This document shows positions 37,943 through 47,828 of a stretch of DNA of 64,000 bases, one piece after another. The notes beneath the pieces are model-generated. The model was not told where the DNA came from, searched no databases, and was given only the letters and a program-made list of their open reading frames with translations. The DNA is from an uncultured bacterium (GTDB taxonomy: Bacteria; Myxococcota_A; Bradymonadia; Bradymonadales; Bradymonadaceae): contig CALJNB010000017.1 in assembly GCA_937981985.1 (NCBI GenBank), positions 147,534 to 211,533 on the forward strand. Reading direction: 5' to 3'. Both the position numbers and the translations under genes were made by a program. Each line of letters begins with the position of its first letter. The stretch's first letter is position 1.

Positions 37943-38887
37943 CTACTTTTTTTTGGATTCCGTCTCTTGAATGAGAATCGTTTGCAGTAATTTTGGATAA
38001 GTCTGAACAACCATCATGCGCTTATCCTCAGAAGACTTTTTAATAACCTGATAATTAATCTTCTCACCTTTTTTAAAACGATTCTGTCTTGTTCCGTCTT
38101 TCTTAAACGACTTACACGAGCCTTCCAGAACTTTCGAAATCTTTCCTTTATTGACTTGTTCACAGGAAATAATTTCAGACGTGGTCTGCTTGAACTTTTT
38201 CTTCAATGAGGGGTATTCGGCGACGGAAGTATATTGAGTTGGCCCCATCGGCATGTTTGCAAATTTTGCGACGTGTAAACCGCCAAGAAACATCACACCT
38301 TTTTTACATTGTTTTCCATTCATCAATTTGGCTATGTTTGCGCCCATCACATAATTTCGAGTATCCACACCCAACGAAAAAGCCATTCGAAGGGCATCCA
38401 TATTTTTATTGGAAAAGCCTTCTTTGAAAAGGTCTTTCATCGTCTCTGACACGTCGGTATCATCGGCCCAATCAACGGCAAAAACCTTAATACCTTTGAG
38501 CGTACGAAGTGGTTTTAGAAATTCTTCGGGAGCCTGTTTATAAGGGCGACCTGTAATTTTTTGCCATTTCTTTTGCGCTCGGCCCACCGATCCTTTCCAG
38601 GATTTTTTGCCAGACATATAGGTAGAAATAGCGGGTTGGAAAATCTTTTTATCCGCTTCAACAAAAACGCAATTATACTCTTTATCCTGCCTCTTTACTT
38701 CAGTTAAAATATCGATATACAAACTCAACAACGTGTTATCGTTGTGATTGGTATCCATGATATAAAGGATATCGGGATGGTCTTTTAAAAGTACCTTAGT
38801 AAGCTCAGTAAGGTTTTTGTCCTGAGCGCCGGCTTGGGTAGCCCAAAAAGTTGACATCAAAAAGATGAGCGAAAGAAAACATTTCAT
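37943..38887 (-). CDS. Exported protein with ChaN/Tiki-like fold
   Basis: 314 residues with a signal peptide ending at AGAQ. Motifs at both ends resemble the haem-binding uptake / Tiki superfamily (ChaN, TraB, erythromycin esterase-like). They are ILYIMDTNHNDN near the N-terminus, FVEADKK, an R-N-x-x-M element (DTRNYVMGANIAKLM) and a late GVMFLGGLHVAKF with His. The protein could be a periplasmic hydrolase or haem-binding protein; assignment is by motif order only. The C-terminal 90 residues are Lys-rich and unique. The ATG has GAGG at a good distance. Confidence 0.6.
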   Translation of the reverse strand: MKCFLSLIFLMSTFWATQAGAQDKNLTELTKVLLKDHPDILYIMDTNHNDNTLLSLYIDILTEVKRQDKEYNCVFVEADKKIFQPAISTYMSGKKSWKGSVGRAQKKWQKITGRPYKQAPEEFLKPLRTLKGIKVFAVDWADDTDVSETMKDLFKEGFSNKNMDALRMAFSLGVDTRNYVMGANIAKLMNGKQCKKGVMFLGGLHVAKFANMPMGPTQYTSVAEYPSLKKKFKQTTSEIISCEQVNKGKISKVLEGSCKSFKKDGTRQNRFKKGEKINYQVIKKSSEDKRMMVVQTYPKLLQTILIQETESKKK

Positions 38888-39012
38888 TTGAACCTCAAAG
38901 CTTTTGTAAATTTTTTGAATTCATTTAGGCGTAAATACGCTTAATCGCAGAGTCTATGAAGCGTTTCGCTTTTCGCGTCAAGCAGAGGTAATCGGTGAAC
39001 ATGCCGGGTCGG

Positions 39013-39036
39013 AAAAATGGTGAGTTCTCTCTCACC
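39013..39036 (-). terminator. Probable intrinsic terminator of rph
   Basis: On the minus strand GGTGAG and CTCACC form a 6-bp stem with a 6-base loop, followed by ATTTTT. It lies about 30 bases after the rph stop codon. Outer arms ATGCC/GGCAT (39001-39005 and 39037-39041) could extend a larger structure. Confidence 0.6.
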
Positions 39037-39063
39037 GGCATGTCATGAGAGGTGTGTATATTT

Positions 39064-39822
39064 TTACTTAGTAAAAAACTTTACCAGGTTAGGGTAATCT
39101 TTTACCGCATCAGCCTGAATAGCAGTAAGGTCTTTAACACCTTTTCCCGCAAGTTTAATAAGCGATGAGAGTTCGTCAGCGGAGAATACTGATTCTTCAC
39201 CTGTGCCCTGCACTTCAACAAAAGAACCATTTCCGGTCATAACTACATTCATATCAACATCAGCGGCAAAATCTTCGGTATAAGGAAGATCGAGCATCGC
39301 TTCGCCGTCAACAATCCCGCAAGAAATTGCGGCGAGTGAATCACGGAAAGGGAGTTCGGCCATTTCACCCTTATCGATGAGCTTTTGACAAGCAATCGCA
39401 AGCGCAAGGAAGGCGCCGGTAATGGATGCGGTTCGTGTGCCGCCATCAGCCTGTAACACATCACAATCAATGGTGAAGGTTTTGGGCCCAAGCTTCTCTA
39501 AATCGGTAACGGCACGTAAACTACGTCCAATAAGCCTTTGAATCTCATGCGTCCTTCCGCCAATGCTTCCTCGGCGTCCCTCACGACGGTTACGTGGACT
39601 GGTTGATCCTGGCATCATGCTATATTCGGCAGTAACCCAACCTTTGTTTTCGGGACCTTCGTATTTCATCCAACGCGGTTGTTCGTTCTGCACTGAGGCA
39701 GAACACCATACAATTGTCTTTCCGAATTTTATTAAAACCGAAGCATCTGGATTCTCAGTGAAATCTAAGGAAATTGATACTGGGCGAAGTTCATCATTTG
39801 CGCGTCCATCTACACGAGCCAT
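39064..39822 (-). CDS. rph: Ribonuclease PH
   Basis: A phosphate-dependent 3'-to-5' exoribonuclease that trims tRNA 3' ends. The 252 residues match the family throughout: R.DGR..DELRP at the N-terminus, GWVTAEYSMMPGST.PRN.RE, GR..EIQRLIGRSLRA, TIDCDVLQADGGTRTASITGA and a final AD..LP-type region (DLPYTEDFAADVDMNVVMTG). Length and motifs are standard. In many proteobacteria rdgB lies beside rph; here rdgB is 13 kb away. Confidence 0.96.
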   Translation of the reverse strand: MARVDGRANDELRPVSISLDFTENPDASVLIKFGKTIVWCSASVQNEQPRWMKYEGPENKGWVTAEYSMMPGSTSPRNRREGRRGSIGGRTHEIQRLIGRSLRAVTDLEKLGPKTFTIDCDVLQADGGTRTASITGAFLALAIACQKLIDKGEMAELPFRDSLAAISCGIVDGEAMLDLPYTEDFAADVDMNVVMTGNGSFVEVQGTGEESVFSADELSSLIKLAGKGVKDLTAIQADAVKDYPNLVKFFTK

Positions 39823-39872
39823 ATATGTTCTCTCTGTTGAGTTAAGTTAAGTGGTCGTCATACAATAAGATG

Positions 39873-39887
39873 TGTCGTAAAGCGACA
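39873..39887. promoter_or_regulatory. Small inverted repeat between divergent rph and a membrane protein gene
   Basis: TGTCG and CGACA flank a 5-base spacer within the 98-base divergent intergenic region. It may be an operator or a leader hairpin of the plus-strand gene. Confidence 0.25.
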
Positions 39888-39920
39888 TACTCTTTTCGTT
39901 TTTAGTTAGAGCAAATAATA

Positions 39921-40544
39921 ATGCAATCAAATATAGAAGATGATTATGAGAAAAAATTCATGGGTGCAGAGGACATTATTTATAGAGAAAAGCAAACGAT
40001 GCCAGCTTGGCTGCGCATACTAGTAGCTTTAATGGTGATGGCGACCTTATCGGCAATTTCTACCGGTGGTCTTTGGCTCTTTGCCCTATTACCTGTCTAT
40101 TTGGTCACGGGATTGCTTCTTTTCATGATGAGTAGTTTACGAGTTACCTTAACGAATGAACAACTTAATATTCAGTACGGTTTAATAGGCCCTGAAATTC
40201 CATTATCAAAAATCGAATCGGCAGAACCGATAAAATACAGCCTTCTCGATTCAGGAGGTTGGGGAGTGCGTTATTCACTCACCAAAAGATCGTGGATCTA
40301 TAACGTGATGGGTGATCAGGGGAACGCAGTTCAGTTAAAATACCGGACTAAAAACGAAAAACAAAAAACTATCATCATCGGTTCTACGGACGCACCGCAA
40401 TTATTACGTGCGATCAACGCTGCCACGGCGGACCAATATTCACTAGATTTCGGGGAACAAAAACAATCAGCCCACGGTTTGCTGACCGAAGAAGATAATT
40501 CAGCGGTGGAAGTATCACAATCCCAGCGTTCTCCTCATAAATGA
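39921..40544 (+). CDS. Membrane protein with bacterial PH-like domain
   Basis: 207 residues. Two transmembrane helices (about residues 31-51 and 53-73) are followed by a small beta-rich domain with the pattern S.RVT.T.E.L...YG..GP.IPL..I..AE and GWGVRYSL, W.YNV.G..AVQL, typical of bacterial PH-like membrane proteins of unknown function. No strong Shine-Dalgarno sequence is visible; ATG at 39960 is an alternative start. It is 39 bases ahead of the histidine kinase gene in the same direction and may be co-transcribed. Confidence 0.7.
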   Translation: MQSNIEDDYEKKFMGAEDIIYREKQTMPAWLRILVALMVMATLSAISTGGLWLFALLPVYLVTGLLLFMMSSLRVTLTNEQLNIQYGLIGPEIPLSKIESAEPIKYSLLDSGGWGVRYSLTKRSWIYNVMGDQGNAVQLKYRTKNEKQKTIIIGSTDAPQLLRAINAATADQYSLDFGEQKQSAHGLLTEEDNSAVEVSQSQRSPHK

Positions 40545-40583
40545 TTGTTTTGCTTACTCCCTTATTCGGGTTACACTTGGTAG

Positions 40584-42473
40584 ATGAGCGATTCCTTTTT
40601 TAATATTCCGGTCCCCGATTATCTATCGGTATTAATGGATCGCGAATCCGAAGAAATCGAAACGCTCTTGGACCAACTACCGGCAGATCAAAAGAACTCG
40701 GTTACTCGGCGTCTCATCGATTTAGTCGCCCACAAACAAAAACAAATCGATGGGATGATGGCGATAGGGTCAGCGTTTAGTAATTCCTTGCGTACCGAGG
40801 AGTTATTACAAGTCATCATGGAGAAAATCACCACTTTGATGGACGCGGAAAGATCGACGCTTTTCGTATTGGAGCCTGGCACAAACCAACTTTGGAGCGT
40901 CATTAGCCAAGGAATGGATAATGTCGAAATTCGCCTAAACGTCGGTGAAGGAATTGCGGGCTGGGTTGCCGAGGCCGGAAAGTCGCTCAACATATGTGAT
41001 GTCTATAAACACGAAAAATTCCAAAAAGCCTTCGATCATCGCAGTGGATTCGAAACCAAAACGATGCTTTGCCAACCCGTTGAGAATGGCAACAAAGACG
41101 TTATTGGCGTTGTCCAAGTCCTTAATCGCAAAACCGGCGAGTTCACAGAGGAAGACGAATATCTACTTGCCGCGATCTGTGGTCAGGTGTCGATTGCGCT
41201 CGAAAATAGTAAACTCTATACGGATATTCTAAAAAAGAACGAATCACTCACAGTGATGGCAGAACAGCTAGAAGGCAGAGTTGAAGAGCTCGACCTTTTG
41301 GTTGAAGTCGAACAAATTGCCAATCAGTCCACTTCAATGGACGATATGATCGGGGCATTGATCAAAACGACGTGCGATGTCTTCAAAGCATCGGGTGTCT
41401 TCTTGACGCTCAATCAAAATACATCCTTTGCGTCACTTCATCAGTACGTACCGACATTAAATCCAAAACCCACAACAATCAGGATCGAAAGTCAGAAGGG
41501 TATCGGGAGGGCCCTCATCCTCAGCCAACGGCCGACGGTCTGTCAGTCTGACTCAATATCACCGGAACTGGTTTCGCAAATGCCTTTCACCATTTCATCG
41601 GTTGTAGGGGTGCCGCTGTTCGATGAACTTGAAAATCAATGCATCGGCGCGCTCCAAGCGGTTCATAGTGCCAATGAAACACCGACCCATTTCGGAGATG
41701 ATGAACTCAAGGTACTCGGCATTATCGGTTCGCGACTTCTGGCAATTATTCGAGCACAAGCACAACGCGAAGAAATGGAAAAAAACAACCGTATGGCTTC
41801 AATGGGACAGATGTTATCGGGAATCATTCACGATATTAAAAATCCAATCGCCATCATTTCAGGATATGTCCAATTGATGGCTCGAAATGAAGACGCCGAA
41901 AAACGCAATGCATTCGCAAAAACCATCAAAAGCCAGTTCGGGTTGCTCGACAAAATGACACGAGAATTATTGGACTATGCAAAAGGCCAAAGTTCTTTAC
42001 TACGGAGAAAATTATTTGTGGGTGATTTTTTCGATTCTTTTGAAGAATTACTCTCCGTAGAACTATCCTCACGAGGAATCGACCTACAACTACAGATCGA
42101 CTACCGCGGCGTCATCATTGCTGATGAATCAAAGCTGCAACGCGCGATTCTAAATCTGGCACGAAATGCAGCCGACTCCATGCCCAATGGTGGGCCCTTT
42201 ATCATCTCGATCAAAGAAAAAGGCGACTTCATAGAGATGCGCTTCATCGATTCGGGCGAGGGAATTCCGGAAGACATTCGCGGAAATCTTTTTGATGATT
42301 TCGTAACGTCGGGTAAAGAGAACGGGACTGGTTTGGGACTGTCTATCGTGAAAAAAATAGTTGAAGAACATCAAGGAACTATTTCGTTCGAAAGTTTACG
42401 AAGTATTAATGGGGAGAACACAACGTCCACTGGCACGACGTTCACCATCAATCTTCCCAAGGGATTACCATGA
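40584..42473 (+). CDS. GAF-domain sensor histidine kinase
   Basis: A soluble kinase of 629 residues. Two GAF domains (about residues 65-213 and 240-390) are joined by a coiled coil. The HisKA domain has the H-box GIIHDIKNPIAI with His416, and the catalytic domain has N-box NLARNAADSM, G1 DSGEGIPE and GTGLGLSIVKKIVEEH. No transmembrane segment is present, so it senses a cytoplasmic cue or small ligand. No response regulator follows directly; the next gene overlaps its stop by ATGA and encodes a TPR lipoprotein. Confidence 0.92.
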   Translation: MSDSFFNIPVPDYLSVLMDRESEEIETLLDQLPADQKNSVTRRLIDLVAHKQKQIDGMMAIGSAFSNSLRTEELLQVIMEKITTLMDAERSTLFVLEPGTNQLWSVISQGMDNVEIRLNVGEGIAGWVAEAGKSLNICDVYKHEKFQKAFDHRSGFETKTMLCQPVENGNKDVIGVVQVLNRKTGEFTEEDEYLLAAICGQVSIALENSKLYTDILKKNESLTVMAEQLEGRVEELDLLVEVEQIANQSTSMDDMIGALIKTTCDVFKASGVFLTLNQNTSFASLHQYVPTLNPKPTTIRIESQKGIGRALILSQRPTVCQSDSISPELVSQMPFTISSVVGVPLFDELENQCIGALQAVHSANETPTHFGDDELKVLGIIGSRLLAIIRAQAQREEMEKNNRMASMGQMLSGIIHDIKNPIAIISGYVQLMARNEDAEKRNAFAKTIKSQFGLLDKMTRELLDYAKGQSSLLRRKLFVGDFFDSFEELLSVELSSRGIDLQLQIDYRGVIIADESKLQRAILNLARNAADSMPNGGPFIISIKEKGDFIEMRFIDSGEGIPEDIRGNLFDDFVTSGKENGTGLGLSIVKKIVEEHQGTISFESLRSINGENTTSTGTTFTINLPKGLP

Positions 42474-43369
42474 ACTATTCAACTTTAATTTTGATTGGCG
42501 CTCTCACATTCGGATGTGAAAATACCCCCAAAAAAGTGGTCGCGCCGCCGGAGAAAAAAGCCGAAGCTCCAAAAAAGGAAGTTGAAAAGACAGAGCCTAA
42601 GCCGTCGCCCAAAATTACCGATCCCGATGCGCTAAAGCGCGGAAGTGATGAACAAATACAACTCCTCGTCCAAGCAAAGTCGGCCATGCTTAACGAAAAA
42701 TGGGACGCCGCGGACGCCCTCTTTGAAAAGATAATCAAAACCGAACCTTTATCCGGGGAAAAAGTCACCGCCTATATTGCCCTCGCCAATAGCTACCGTG
42801 ACGCGAACGAACCCAAAAAGGCGATTGAACTTCTTAAACAACTCGATGAACTGGGTACCAAATTGGCCGAAGTTCAATTCGTCTTAGCTCGCGCTTATGG
42901 TGACATGGGAGAAAGTACGGCAAGCATAAAGGCCTACGAATACACCGTAAAAATTCAACCTGAATACTTACAAGCCATTATGGAACTCGCTGGAAGTTAT
43001 TTAAAGGCAGGTCGAAAAGAAGAATCCGAGAGAATGTATTACGAATATGAAAAGAAGGTTCATAATTATGCGAAAATTCTCGAATCGGATGCGGCCACAG
43101 AACCTGAACAGATGCAGGTCCTAGATGTGTTCAATATGTTGGATGATGATCGCGTCAACACAGCAATCATCGGTGGCTTGAAATCCAAATTTCCGGCCGT
43201 CAGAGAAGAATGCATATCGTTGATTCGCGACTTTAAACTAGCAGATACCAAGCCCGTTTTAGACCAGTTAAAAACAATACAAACGCAAGACTCTGATCTT
43301 CGTGTTCGAATGATGGCCAAAGACGCGATAGACATCGTAGAAGGCAAAAATCCTAACGATAAAAAATGA
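42470..43369 (+). CDS. TPR-repeat lipoprotein
   Basis: 299 residues with lipobox LTFGC (Cys16), a Lys/Pro/Glu-rich linker (about 20-55), TPR units (about 60-200) and a helical HEAT-like end (SKFPAVREECISLIRDF and DSDLRVRMMAKDAIDIVEG). It is likely anchored in the periplasm as a protein-interaction scaffold. The ATG overlaps the kinase TGA and has AGGG upstream, so synthesis is coupled to the kinase, an unusual pairing of a cytoplasmic sensor with a lipoprotein. Confidence 0.8.
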   Translation: MNYSTLILIGALTFGCENTPKKVVAPPEKKAEAPKKEVEKTEPKPSPKITDPDALKRGSDEQIQLLVQAKSAMLNEKWDAADALFEKIIKTEPLSGEKVTAYIALANSYRDANEPKKAIELLKQLDELGTKLAEVQFVLARAYGDMGESTASIKAYEYTVKIQPEYLQAIMELAGSYLKAGRKEESERMYYEYEKKVHNYAKILESDAATEPEQMQVLDVFNMLDDDRVNTAIIGGLKSKFPAVREECISLIRDFKLADTKPVLDQLKTIQTQDSDLRVRMMAKDAIDIVEGKNPNDKK

Positions 43370-43378
43370 GAGATAACT

Positions 43379-44761
43379 TTGAAAGAATATGATGTTGTAG
43401 TTCTAGGAAGTGGACCCGGAGGCGAAGGCACCGCGATGACCGCATCGAAATCCGGAAAATCGGTCGCCGTAATCGATAAACTAACCGAAATCGGTGGCGG
43501 CTGCGTTCACTGGGGTACGATTCCATCAAAAACCTTGCGTCATATGATTTGGCGCTATCAATCGAACAAACAAGATCCGATTTTTTCTATGATGGGAAAC
43601 GAAATTGAATTTCAAGATCTCGTCGATCGCGCCCAGAATGTCATTACCAAACAATCGAATATGAGAAGTTCGTTCTACGACCGCAACGACGTTACCTTCT
43701 ACGATGGACACGGTACCTTTGTCGACGAACATAAAATCGAAATCGATGGACCCCACGGAAAAGAAACCATTATCGGAAAAAGTATCGTTATCGCTGTGGG
43801 TACTCGACCCTACCGGCCCGATGATATCGATTTTTCTGACCCCAGGATTTGTGACTCCAATTCGATCTTGTCGCTACCGGAAACCCCCTCATCGATAACG
43901 ATATATGGTGCAGGCGTTATTGGCTGTGAATATGCTTCGATTTTTCGGGCTTTAGGTTGCAAGGTCAATCTCGTTAATACCCGCGACAAATTATTATCCT
44001 TTTTGGATGACGAGATTGTCGATGCGCTATCTTATCACCTTAGAGATAACGGCGTTCTCATTCGCCACAACGAAGTCTATACAAAGGTCGAATCTAACGA
44101 GAAAGGCTGCGTTGTTTTGCATTCCAAATCTGGAAAGCAACTCAAAAGTGAGTACTTCCTATGGGCCAATGGGAGAACGGGTAATACCGATACACTAAAT
44201 TTGGCTGCGGTAAATCTACAAGCCAATAAGCGCCAACAATTGATGGTTAATGAAAACTATCAAACCGAAATCGACCATATTTATGCGGTAGGGGATGTTA
44301 TAGGATTTCCAGGCCTTGCGAGCGCAAGTTATGACCAAGGGCGATTTGCGGCAACACATATCGTTGAGGGTTGCTGCGACCGCCGCCTAGTCGACAATAT
44401 TCCCTCGGGAATTTATACGATTCCAGAGATTAGTTCTATTGGACCGACTGAGGCTGAACTCACGGAGAAAAAAGTGCCTTATGAAGTCGGACACGCGATG
44501 TTCCGAAGCCTAGCGCGTGCTCAGATTGTAAACGTACGGGTCGGGATGCTAAAAATACTATTTCACCGCGAAACCTTTGAAATTCTAGGAATCCACTGCT
44601 TTGGATATCAAGCCGCCGAAATTATCCACATTGGACAGGCCATCATGTCTCAAAAGGGTGAAGGCAACGACATTCGCTATTTCGTAAATACGACCTTCAA
44701 CTATCCGACGATGGCCGAAGCTTACCGTGTTGCGGCATACAATGGTTTGAACCGTCTGTAG
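43379..44761 (+). CDS. sthA: Soluble NAD(P)+ transhydrogenase
   Basis: A FAD enzyme of 460 residues exchanging reducing equivalents between NADPH and NADH. It has the FAD motif GSGPGGEG near residue 10, the NAD motif [12 protein letters not shown] in the middle and the late [21 protein letters not shown]. At the usual disulfide site it reads [13 protein letters not shown]: Cys42 is present but the second Cys of lipoamide dehydrogenases is Thr47, which is diagnostic for SthA. The TTG start at 43379 is ten bases after the lipoprotein stop with GAGA upstream. The function is independent of the kinase, so co-location may only share a promoter. Confidence 0.92.
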   Translation: MKEYDVVVLGSGPGGEGTAMTASKSGKSVAVIDKLTEIGGGCVHWGTIPSKTLRHMIWRYQSNKQDPIFSMMGNEIEFQDLVDRAQNVITKQSNMRSSFYDRNDVTFYDGHGTFVDEHKIEIDGPHGKETIIGKSIVIAVGTRPYRPDDIDFSDPRICDSNSILSLPETPSSITIYGAGVIGCEYASIFRALGCKVNLVNTRDKLLSFLDDEIVDALSYHLRDNGVLIRHNEVYTKVESNEKGCVVLHSKSGKQLKSEYFLWANGRTGNTDTLNLAAVNLQANKRQQLMVNENYQTEIDHIYAVGDVIGFPGLASASYDQGRFAATHIVEGCCDRRLVDNIPSGIYTIPEISSIGPTEAELTEKKVPYEVGHAMFRSLARAQIVNVRVGMLKILFHRETFEILGIHCFGYQAAEIIHIGQAIMSQKGEGNDIRYFVNTTFNYPTMAEAYRVAAYNGLNRL

Positions 44762-44926
44762 CGTTTTATGATTTTGCGAATCGTGGCGAACGTGAGCACT
44801 CCGAGCATGGGAACGAACAAAAAGTGCAATATAGTCAATGACGAGGGTCTGACGTGGGAAACGCCTAGCCAACTTTCTTAAACTTAAAAAATGGACAAGT
44901 GGGGGCAATAAGGAACAATCTTAGAA

Positions 44927-46261
44927 ATGAAGATCCCTTTTCCATTAAAAGTATTTCTATCTTACTTGGCCATACTTGCCTTTGTTGCAGTACCCATTTG
45001 GTTTTACTTATCGATGTCTTTTTCCAACGAATTGATTTCCTACCGGAGTTTGGAAATTCTTGAGAAAGCGCAGACGCTTGAAAACTCTTTGAGTAAACTC
45101 GATCAAGTCCAACGTATTGCCTATCTCAAGCAGACGGCCAAAGTTCATTCGGAGAACATAAGTTACTTCGGCCCCACTGGAACATTACTTTATAATTCCT
45201 CAGACATCGCCGCAACTCGACTGAAGAATCCCGAAAAAGTCGAACGACGATTTTACGATGACGTAGAATATTTGATCGTCACACGTACGATTTCTCAGGG
45301 TAACGATGCCGTTCAATTATCCTATCCTATCGAAAAAATAACCGCGATTACCGATCGTTTGTTTAACGTTTTTCGCAACGCGTTAGCAGCCGCGATTACG
45401 CTTGCGGTCCTTTTTTCGTTCTTGGCTGCCTTCGTCGTTCTACGACCGCTACGGCGTCTAGTCCGATCCGCAAATGCGCTCGCCAATGGTCAGTACGATG
45501 CAACCGAAAAATGGGAAAAGCAGGATGAGATTTCGGATGTTGGACGGGCACTCAATGCGCTAGCGCTCAAAATTCGCCTTAAACTCGCGGGGGCCTATGC
45601 TGCAGAAACGATAATGTCTCAGGTGGTAGAAAACGTAGAAACTTGCGTGGCAATATTTAACGACGAAAATGAATTGGTGGTTTCGAGTGGGAAATTTCAC
45701 GAGCTCTTAAATGGAGATTTTCTAGAAATTATCGGGAAATGGACCTTGTCAAAAAAGTGGCACCAAGCCCAAATGCAAGCTGTAGATTCGGCCAAAGGGA
45801 TACCCTTAAAATGGACGAAAAAACATATCGGTGTGGACTTAGAACTCCATCGACTGGAGCACGGAAATCGGTCACCTTTTTGGATGGTTTCAACCATTAA
45901 TTCTGACCGCGTTTCCGTACCCGCACCCGAGGATTGTGAAGTCGTCACCATCGCATCTTTACTTGAATACCTAGCCAAAAACTTGGGTGTTAAAGGCTTG
46001 GAATCCAATATCGATTTTGATTTGGAGAAAACCGTAGTCGACCACGCCGGGCGCATTCCGCTCGCATTATCTATCGTTTTCAACGCCTCAAAACGAAAAC
46101 TGAATGTAAATTTTGAAAAATATTTTTCGAAAATTTCGGTGAGAATCGATACGGTTCTTGAGGAGCAAGATTTGGAATTATGTAGAGATCTGCTGCGGCC
46201 GATCGACAGCGAAGTCAAGATTGATAACGATTCAACGATCATCTGGCTGCGTCGTGCCTAA
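44927..46261 (+). CDS. HAMP-domain sensor lacking the histidine kinase motifs
   Basis: 444 residues built like a membrane sensor kinase: TM1 (about 8-30), a periplasmic domain of about 120 residues, TM2 (about 152-172), a HAMP domain (172-223, with RPLRRLVRSANALANGQYD and DEISDVGRALNAL) and a PAS-like domain (about 228-330). The remaining ~110 residues should be the kinase but have no H-box, no N-box Asn-Asp pair and no GxGxG lid. A faint echo (DHAGRIPLALSIVFNASKRK) suggests a decayed ATPase fold. It probably signals by protein contact rather than phosphorylation. The next gene starts inside its last codons. Confidence 0.75.
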   Translation: MKIPFPLKVFLSYLAILAFVAVPIWFYLSMSFSNELISYRSLEILEKAQTLENSLSKLDQVQRIAYLKQTAKVHSENISYFGPTGTLLYNSSDIAATRLKNPEKVERRFYDDVEYLIVTRTISQGNDAVQLSYPIEKITAITDRLFNVFRNALAAAITLAVLFSFLAAFVVLRPLRRLVRSANALANGQYDATEKWEKQDEISDVGRALNALALKIRLKLAGAYAAETIMSQVVENVETCVAIFNDENELVVSSGKFHELLNGDFLEIIGKWTLSKKWHQAQMQAVDSAKGIPLKWTKKHIGVDLELHRLEHGNRSPFWMVSTINSDRVSVPAPEDCEVVTIASLLEYLAKNLGVKGLESNIDFDLEKTVVDHAGRIPLALSIVFNASKRKLNVNFEKYFSKISVRIDTVLEEQDLELCRDLLRPIDSEVKIDNDSTIIWLRRA

Positions 46262-47813
46262 ACCATCGTCACTTGATTCGGTCCCAAAAGACCTAAAACT
46301 TGACGCTTATAAGCGCGATTCCAGAACCCTAGAACTACGCCGCTACTTGGGCATACCTGGACCTAACGAAAACAATACCATTCAAACCGACCACTACTTC
46401 TTTTTTTCAAGAAGTATCGGAACGGTTTCGGATTCTCTAAGCGGTGATGACTTTTTAAAATCAAGTCGCGTTTTTCTTCGACTTCAAGCGGAAAAGTTAT
46501 CCCTTCAACAGCTTGCCGATATCGACCAGCCCTTTCATCCAGCAAGTATTTTACTGAGTCGAGCCCAGGAATTATTAGAACCGGTTCCATGCAACCTTGA
46601 TTCGTTGTCGGCAATCGCTCAGCTATATGGTGCAGAATTAACGGACGCGATTAAGGGTGAATTTATCGCATTAGAACACAGACAAAAAGAACATAAACAT
46701 AAGGACCGAAAAGAGCTCGAGTCTGATGTTCAGCTTTTATGTGAACAACTTTCCAAAACGATCGATACCCTACGTTGCGTCCGACGAAAATTATTGTGTT
46801 TTGATTCGATAGCCCCAGAAATGTTGAGCACCCTCACCTTTGCCGAAGAATATATTTACGCACTCATCGATGAACGTTTTTCAAAATTTGCCGACGAACT
46901 CCGGGCAACCAAAAAAATGTATGATGGAAGCGCGATGGTGGTAAGGATCGATCTGCGTATTAAGAAATTGTTGTCTGAAATAAACCAAAGGCGTCGAAGA
47001 AAAGGTTTTGTTCGAGCCTCCGACGGCGATGAAAGTTACGCCTACCGAATGAGCTTGTTGAAAAAAGAATTACAGAAAACGCTTTATGTCGATACGCGGA
47101 AAAATAAGTCAGAGCCTTTTTGGTCCAACGGCGCTGCAATGGTTGCGGCGGGCTTGGCAGCGATTTGGGCAACGATCGCCCAGGTTCCTTTAATCACAGG
47201 CACGTGGAATAGGTTGGAAACCTTTTACCTCCTATTTGCTGCTGTTTTCGCCTATATCCTAAAAGACAGAATTAAGGATCTTGCCAAGAAGAGGCTCCTT
47301 CGACGATGGAAGAAGTGGGATGTAGATCAAGAATTCGGCGATAATATTTTGGAGCATATGGGTGTCGGCCAAGTCTCTGGCCATACTAAAGAACGCGTGA
47401 AATGGGTTAAAGAAGATGACCTCCCCGATGATGTTTTGCAACTTCGTCGGTTTAATCGAACGGTTGAGGGATCCGGCACAGAAAGAGAAAATGTACTCGT
47501 CTATACGAGACGATTGGAAGTACGAGGAACTGATACACCGACTCAAATTTCCAAATTTGGTCTTCAATCCATACTGAGGTTTTCATTTGTAGATCTTCTA
47601 AAACGTTTCGACGATCCCGAAGAAGAAACGTGGTACTATGACGAGTCCGAGAAACAATTTCGACACACCAAACTTCCGAAAGTATATCACCTGAATATTG
47701 TCCACCGGTCGACCGACGAATCAACACATAGACAAGAGCTAACAAGAACGCGTGTCGTATTAGACCGTAATGGCATACGACGAATCAATTTAATCGAATC
47801 TCAGAATTTCTAG
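46254..47813 (+). CDS. Unknown membrane protein coupled to the HAMP sensor
   Basis: About 519 residues. GTG at 46254 overlaps the sensor stop by eight bases and is preferred over the longer frame opening at 46158. The N-terminal ~270 residues are helical and charged, two closely spaced hydrophobic segments follow (SNGAAMVAAGLAAIWATIAQV and LETFYLLFAAVFAYIL), then a basic cytoplasmic-like region with a possible beta domain (REN.LVYTRRLEVRGT). I recognise no family. Translational overlap suggests it is the output partner of the motif-less sensor. Confidence 0.65.
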   Translation: MPKPSSLDSVPKDLKLDAYKRDSRTLELRRYLGIPGPNENNTIQTDHYFFFSRSIGTVSDSLSGDDFLKSSRVFLRLQAEKLSLQQLADIDQPFHPASILLSRAQELLEPVPCNLDSLSAIAQLYGAELTDAIKGEFIALEHRQKEHKHKDRKELESDVQLLCEQLSKTIDTLRCVRRKLLCFDSIAPEMLSTLTFAEEYIYALIDERFSKFADELRATKKMYDGSAMVVRIDLRIKKLLSEINQRRRRKGFVRASDGDESYAYRMSLLKKELQKTLYVDTRKNKSEPFWSNGAAMVAAGLAAIWATIAQVPLITGTWNRLETFYLLFAAVFAYILKDRIKDLAKKRLLRRWKKWDVDQEFGDNILEHMGVGQVSGHTKERVKWVKEDDLPDDVLQLRRFNRTVEGSGTERENVLVYTRRLEVRGTDTPTQISKFGLQSILRFSFVDLLKRFDDPEEETWYYDESEKQFRHTKLPKVYHLNIVHRSTDESTHRQELTRTRVVLDRNGIRRINLIESQNF

Positions 47814-47828
47814 TACTACTATCTGTTA

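Noticed and set aside
43379-44761. Lipoamide dehydrogenase or mercuric reductase
   Set aside because: The second redox Cys is replaced by Thr47, which fits SthA.
44927-46261. Functional histidine kinase
   Set aside because: No H-box, N-box or glycine-rich ATP lid can be found after the HAMP and PAS-like domains.
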